Shown: piece by piece, positions 58,880 to 64,000 of the stretch | Numbering within the stretch: the first letter of the stretch is position 1 | Layout: the number at the start of each line of letters is the position of its first letter | The notes under the pieces: model-generated | Told to the model about the DNA's origin: nothing | What the model saw: only the letters and a program-made list of their open reading frames with translations | Database searches by the model: none | Position numbers and translations under genes: made by a program | Origin: Nautilus pompilius | Lineage: Eukaryota; Mollusca; Cephalopoda; Nautilida; Nautilidae | Reading direction: 5' to 3' | NCBI GenBank assembly: GCA_018389105.1 | Contig: JACATO010000624.1 | Coordinates: 310,001 to 374,000, forward strand | Length of the DNA stretch: 64,000 nucleotides

Positions 58880-59665
58880 GTAACTTTGTTTTTCTTCCTG
58901 GATAACTGTTTTTAATCATGTGGGAGAGGATAACATTTCAAGAAAGTAATTTAAACTAATTTGGGTTTTTGGTTGTTTAGAAAAAAATTTAACTTGTGGA
59001 AATTTCCAATTGGTTTTTATTATGCTAAAGAAAAAAAAAACTTCAGATTTTGTTTTTGATAATTTTATCATCAGATTGATTGGAAGTTTCAGTGATTGAT
59101 ATGTTTTAACTTCTCTCACCTGAAATACTTTTGGACACAACCATAAGTCAGATTTTTCAAATTTTATCTTAATTAGGCCTTTTTAGAGTTAAAGATGTTA
59201 GCACACGGTTATTAGATTATAAAGCAGGTGTCCTAGCTTTAGGAATGTGGAGGTAACTATACACAGATTGCAGACAGAAAATGTTCTTGTTCCACAGGAG
59301 TAACATTGAAAGGAAACTGGCCTATTTAAGCAAGTCACCTCCCCCTCTTTGTTCCTCATAAGCTGTGATTATTGTTTTATAAATGGCCTTCATAGCTGGC
59401 TGCTGTAGTGGATACCCATTTGACAGCTAAAGTGAATGACAACTATTTCCATCTGTATGTAAAGTTCAATCTAACAGCGCTGCATTTGCTAAATAAAGAA
59501 AAAAAACTGAGGCAGAGAGTTCAGTGAAGCTGCTTTTTTTAAAACTTTTTTATTTAGTAAAGGCTATCTTGAATTTCTCTGGCAAAACTCTCTATTCTAT
59601 GTATTGGGAGAAGTTAGCTTGGTGGCAGTTTGTGTGCATACTTTCACAGGTGTTTTCTTACTCAG
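58880..59665 (+). other. Laminin intron 3, 786 bp
   Basis: GTAACT donor; acceptor TTTTCTTACTCAG ends at 59665. No other feature is seen. Confidence 0.95.
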
Positions 59666-59811
59666 GTGATGTTCTGTTGGATCATCGTCAGGAAACCAAG
59701 AAAAAGTACTACTATGCTCTGTATGAAATGGTTGTCCGTGGCAGCTGCTCGTGTTACGGACATGCTTCTCGATGTGTGCCTGTTTCTGGAAATGTGAACA
59801 ACAAGGATATG
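59666..59811 (+). CDS. LAMB1: Laminin subunit beta, exon 4 (end of LN domain, start of first LE repeat)
   Basis: Encodes [20 protein letters not shown], then [21 protein letters not shown] and NVNNKDM. KYYYAxYxMVVRGxCxCYGHASxC is the junction between the LN domain and the first laminin-type EGF-like (LE) repeat. Four cysteines of that LE repeat begin here. The exon is 2 + 48 x 3 bases and ends GATATG followed by GTAGAG, phase 0. The LN-LE1 unit forms the polymerising arm tip of the trimer. Confidence 0.97.
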
Positions 59812-62800
59812 GTAGAGTGGACGTTTATTCCATTATTAATGGCTGATTGCTTTGTATGCAACCTCAGATTTTACACATCAGAATATAGCATACATAAATA
59901 TTAAAGAAGTAAATATATATATCTACATTATTCTGGATGTGTGTAAACTGTTCTTGACTTTGCATCTAATAAATGGTCCAGTTGGTGACTTAGTCTATAA
60001 AAGAAAACATTAAAATTTCAAATGAAGTTGTAAATAACTTTTTAAAATTTTCTTCACGAGTGAAAACAAAGTCATAAGGTTAATTGATTTTTTCTTTCTT
60101 TTTTTTTGGCACTTTACTAATTAATAATGATATCAGTTTTTAACTGCAATATATACTTCAGAATTCTTTACTTTAATGAGACGTTCCATTTTTTCTGTTT
60201 TAATACTTTAATTCTTCTAAAATGCCAGTATCTATCAAAGTTGGAAATCCAGTAATTTGTTTACTAAAGTAATCAGTCTTTTGAAGTGAACACCTAGTCA
60301 TTCTTTTTTTTTTTAAATTTTTTTTGTTCACTTTAGTCTCCTGGATTTTTTAATACTCATGTATGCTGGGGCTGCCTCTTTTTTGTTTGAAATTTCAGTT
60401 AAAAAGAGAGCAGGGAGAAGAAGAGTATTACTGGATCTACAACCTCATCATGGCTACAGTACAAAATTAATTTCAAAATACTTGCTAATAAGTGGCCATT
60501 GACAATTAGAAAATAAGACTTTGGAAAGTTGTATCCAACTTTCTTTTCAAATTATTGCTTCTTTTGTATTAGCTGGTTGACTGTCTCTTACACTAGTTAC
60601 AAATGCTTTGGTAGATGCTTAAGCACAAAACCATCAACAAAAAGTAACATTGTTAAAAAGAAAAACAATTTTATCATTAGCCCAGTTTAAAAATCTTTTT
60701 ACAATGTGTACTTGCATCTTACATTTGGTGCCCATCGTTTTATAGAGCACCTGCTTGTGACCTTTAAATGATGCAAAATGTATTGTTTCTCTTAAATCTG
60801 TTATGGGTGCAGTGTAGTTGGTAAGGTCACTTTAGATAGTTTTTGTATGTGATTATGCAAAAGCTGTTCTGATACTAGAATTCTGTTGATAGGACCCAAC
60901 TTTTAAAGCCTTTTAGCTCCAGCAAATTGCCAATTGTCCGAGTTAAATTGTTAGTTAGAAATACTTTACTTGCTAAAAGCATATTGTCTGGTAGTAACAG
61001 CAAGTTTCCAACAAATCTATCTGCTTAGCAGTTGAAATTTTTTTTAAGTAATGCAAAATAGCTAAGTTGACAACGGGGACATGTTATGGTTTTAGTATTT
61101 GATAAAGAAAAACAACTTTTTATTCTATTTAAAATTATGATCCCGCCCCAACACTTACTCATGCTAATCCAGTTTTTAGGTAGTAGAAATGTACTTATTA
61201 GCAAAGTAGATTTAAAGAACTTATGACTGAGTTTCTATATATTTTTTTTCCGCCCCAACTATTACAACTATTATCAAGAAAGTGATTTATCATTGGTAGG
61301 TTGTCTAATTGCCGGTTTTATGGTTTAAATTGACTCAGGAAATGTATGAGAGAATTTCATTTGGAGTTTAACTTTGAAAAATTTTGTAGGGAAGCTTATC
61401 TAATGTTAACAAGAAATAAAATATATTGATTATTAGGGGGGAGCCAAATAAACACACATGCACTGATTGAATGGATTATTATGTATAAACTTGATCTAAT
61501 TATTGTCAGAGTTACCTCCACTTAGCACATCTTCAAGAGAGTCTCAGTGAGAAAATTTAAAGCTGACTCAACCAGAAAGTTAGTATTATGAGTTAATATT
61601 GATAGTGGGTGCAAGGATGGGTTCATTTGTTTGTCAGTGGCTGTTTAAAAGGGTTAACTGATAGTGACTCACATTATCACTTAGTAGTTTGGGATATTAA
61701 TAAAATGCATATTTTAAAACTGGGTTAATCTCTAATGACATGTCATAAAAAGCTGTTTTCTACACATAGCTAATCTGCTCTGAAAAATGAAATAATTCCC
61801 ATTATACTTTAGAACTTTACTGTATGGTTTATTCTGGCATAAGAAAAGCATACAGTGGAATAAATCATGACTAGACTCAGAACACTACTTGTATCTTCCT
61901 TCTCTAAGTATGTCTCATGGTAAGATTGTTACATATTTTTTCTCTCCTTATAATTTGATACACTGAAAGTACACCCCCATGTTTTTGCTATCAAGTTTTA
62001 GCTGAACCTTCTTTGGAAACCCAATAGGGTGCTACCTACACCCATTCTAACATTGGCTAACCATGGTGTGTAGCCTGTGTATACATTTCATTTCTTCAGT
62101 TATAAGATATGTGGTATTCATTGAACTATGTTAAGTTGGGAAATGAAGATGTGACCAGCTGGACACTAATGGAGTTTATGGTTTACTTTGTAATTTCTCA
62201 ACCAATCCTCAACAATCACTCAAAAAAAATCTGTTATTCCTTAGATATTAAGAAGAAAAAAATTCTTTTTAAAAACATTTTTATTTTCTTCAAGCTTTGT
62301 AGATACTGGTCTTTGTTCATTTGTCATGTTGCTGGCTTTTAATTGCCAGAAGCTATGAGGGAGATCCTTAAACCTTTGCTGGTCCTTAGATAACTTAACT
62401 AGCTGCTGTGCTAGTTCTGCTACTCACAAACTGTAGCCAATGACCTTTGTTCCGCGTGTTTTGGAGGTGCTTAATTTGTATTCTGAAAAGATACCAAATT
62501 TCAGTTACTAAGCTAAGCTAAGCCACAAGTTAATTTAGTGCTATGTGCAAGTGTTGTAGGCCCAAAAGTATAGGAAATACAATGTACTCTGAATGTCCCA
62601 TGGTAGATGCTCTCTCATGCTTCTCTATATTTCTAAAATATGCATTTTCATCTATCCTCTCTTACTCATAGGATCTCTACTGTGCTGACTCTACTGTAAT
62701 TGAATCCTTTATGTGAACTGAAACATCCTGTGGAATAGTTATATGGAGAGCAGACTGCTATGAATTAAGTTGATTGTACAGGGTACTGGCCTCTCCCAAT

Positions 62801-63278
62801 TATCTATAGTCATAAAAAATAATTATAAATAAAATTCTGTAGTATATGGTATTATACTGATTTTTTAGAAAATACTATAGTATGGTTTCAGTTTTTTTAA
62901 AATATGAGAAACACTGTTTCTAATGAAAATCCATGGCATGATTACCCTCGTAGTGGTGATGAGGCTTCTTTGTCTTCTACAATAACATAATTTAAAATAT
63001 CAAGGGTAGAGAACTTTGTGGATAATATAATTGTGATTACCTTATAATATATTTATATTTTTAAGTACAGTCCTGTTATTCAGTATGGATCTTAAACTGT
63101 GCTGTTTTATTTCAAGTATAATTGGTTTTGGAGGCATATGGTATTATTTTCTGTCTCTTATTTTACCTTAGTTTCTGAACTGACTTCTAATTATAGTGAA
63201 CTAATCTGTTCATTTCATATGAATATATGTAAGGAGATAAATTTTAAAAATAACTTATTTCATGTCCATCTCTTACAG
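59812..63278 (+). other. Laminin intron 4, 3.5 kb
   Basis: GTAGAG donor and TCCATCTCTTACAG acceptor. AT-rich, with no gene or transposon recognised inside. Confidence 0.9.
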
Positions 63279-63399
63279 GTTAATGGGAAGTGTGAATGTG
63301 CTCACAACACCAAGGGACTGAATTGTGAGGAGTGCGAAGATTTTTACAATGATCTGCCTTGGCGTCCAGCCAGAACCAGACAGCCAAATGACTGTAAAA
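63279..63399 (+). CDS. LAMB1: Laminin subunit beta, exon 5 (rest of first LE repeat)
   Basis: Encodes [20 protein letters not shown], then [20 protein letters not shown]. The remaining cysteines of LE1 and the highly conserved [23 protein letters not shown] block are present. The exon is 40 codons plus one base and ends at GTAAGT (63400). The next exon (LE2 onward) is beyond the window. The full chain in this family is about 1,800 residues, so the window holds roughly the first 300. Confidence 0.97.
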
Positions 63400-64000
63400 G
63401 TAAGTTCGACATTAACAATGAACAACTTGAAATTATGTCTCAATCTCAGCAATTTTTCAAAATTTTTCATTTATATTTTTAAAAATGTAATTATAGTTTT
63501 TACATCAAAATTTTCAATAGTATATTTTCTTGCATTTGGATTTTATATGTGATTAAAATTTTGTGCTTAAGTAATCTCTGGATTATCATTTATTAGGAAT
63601 GTTTTTACACTATCAGTTCATCTAATACTAGTTTTTTTGTTTTTAACACAGTACTGTACGATGGCATCTGTAGAACCAACTATTTTATTCTTCTTAGTTT
63701 TCTTTTCTCTCATCTTTTACTTATTAAGCTTTATTCCATGATGAGATTCTCTCATTGCAAATATAAAGTAGCATCGTCCCACGACATCTATTACTTACTT
63801 TCAGTGCTGAGCTGTTTGCTTTGTACTTTTGCTTTATCACACTGTTGTGGCACCAAGTTATTTAGTTTATTTTATATATCTACTTAACAGAAAACTTGAC
63901 AATGCACAACTTTAAACTAAACAAAAATGCATGGCGGAGAACAAAGGTAGCATAAATGTCCAGTCTATTTGACCAATTCATTGAGGGAACACTATAATTC
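63400..64000 (+). other. Start of laminin intron 5
   Basis: GTAAGT donor at 63400. AT-rich sequence to the window edge, with no further exon seen. Confidence 0.85.

Noticed and set aside
1..64000. CRISPR arrays, bacterial operons, rRNA or intact tRNA genes
   Set aside because: None seen. The window is eukaryotic with GT-AG introns, and direct repeats found are microsatellites, LTRs or simple duplications.

Overview
The window is a piece of an animal nuclear genome. It is AT-rich, has long GT-AG introns, and carries many decayed transposons. A mollusc or other lophotrochozoan is the best guess. The reasons are the very long first intron, the mix of Tigger, hAT, Tc1, mariner and Ty3/Gypsy relics, long CA/TA microsatellites, and short GGGAGATAA-type dispersed motifs. 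Nothing in the window fixes the species.

The one gene that can be named with confidence is a laminin beta chain (beta-1/2 type) on the + strand. Its first five coding exons are 40133-40175 (signal peptide), 57849-58417, 58762-58879, 59666-59811 and 63279-63399. They encode the signal peptide, the whole laminin N-terminal (LN) domain and the first laminin EGF-like repeat. All splice phases agree, the first intron is 17.7 kb, and the gene runs off the right edge. A CpG- and GC-rich promoter region lies at about 38.6-40.1 kb.

The left part of that GC-rich region looks bidirectional. On the minus strand a CRE (TGACGTCA), an E-box (CACGTG) and a CCAAT box sit just upstream of a possible untranslated exon ending in a strong donor at 38739. 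Further left, five short minus-strand segments with plausible splice sites (33665-33689, 27056-27089, 20762-20817, 8274-8308 and 7977-8070, the last with a stop codon) join in one open frame. I read these as candidate exons of an unidentified divergent gene whose introns fill much of 8-38 kb. This is inference.

The rest of 3-36 kb is mainly transposons. From left to right: two Tc1-family fragments flanking a broken copy of an uncharacterised cysteine-rich repeat family (3.7-6.4 kb); a CENP-B/Tigger-type HTH relic (10.2-10.4 kb); a Tigger-like element (10.6-16.6 kb) with a small MITE and a hAT transposase relic inside it; another hAT relic on the minus strand (17.9-19.0 kb); a hAT element with matching termini and a perfect 8-bp target duplication (21.6-25.3 kb); and a full-length but inactivated Ty3/Gypsy retrotransposon with both LTRs and a 5-bp target duplication (27.1-32.0 kb). 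A CA/TA microsatellite of over 600 bp (37.5-38.1 kb) borders the promoter region.

Laminin intron 1 holds a perfect 81-bp tandem duplication (41.9-42.1 kb), a GC-rich island of unknown origin (45.0-45.7 kb), a TA-flanked MITE (45.9-46.3 kb), tRNA-derived SINE-like sequences (51.1-51.25 kb, perhaps 54.6 kb) and a mariner element of the Hsmar1/cecropia type with TIRs and TA duplications (55.7-56.9 kb). Every transposase or polymerase reading frame seen carries stops, frameshifts or lost catalytic residues.
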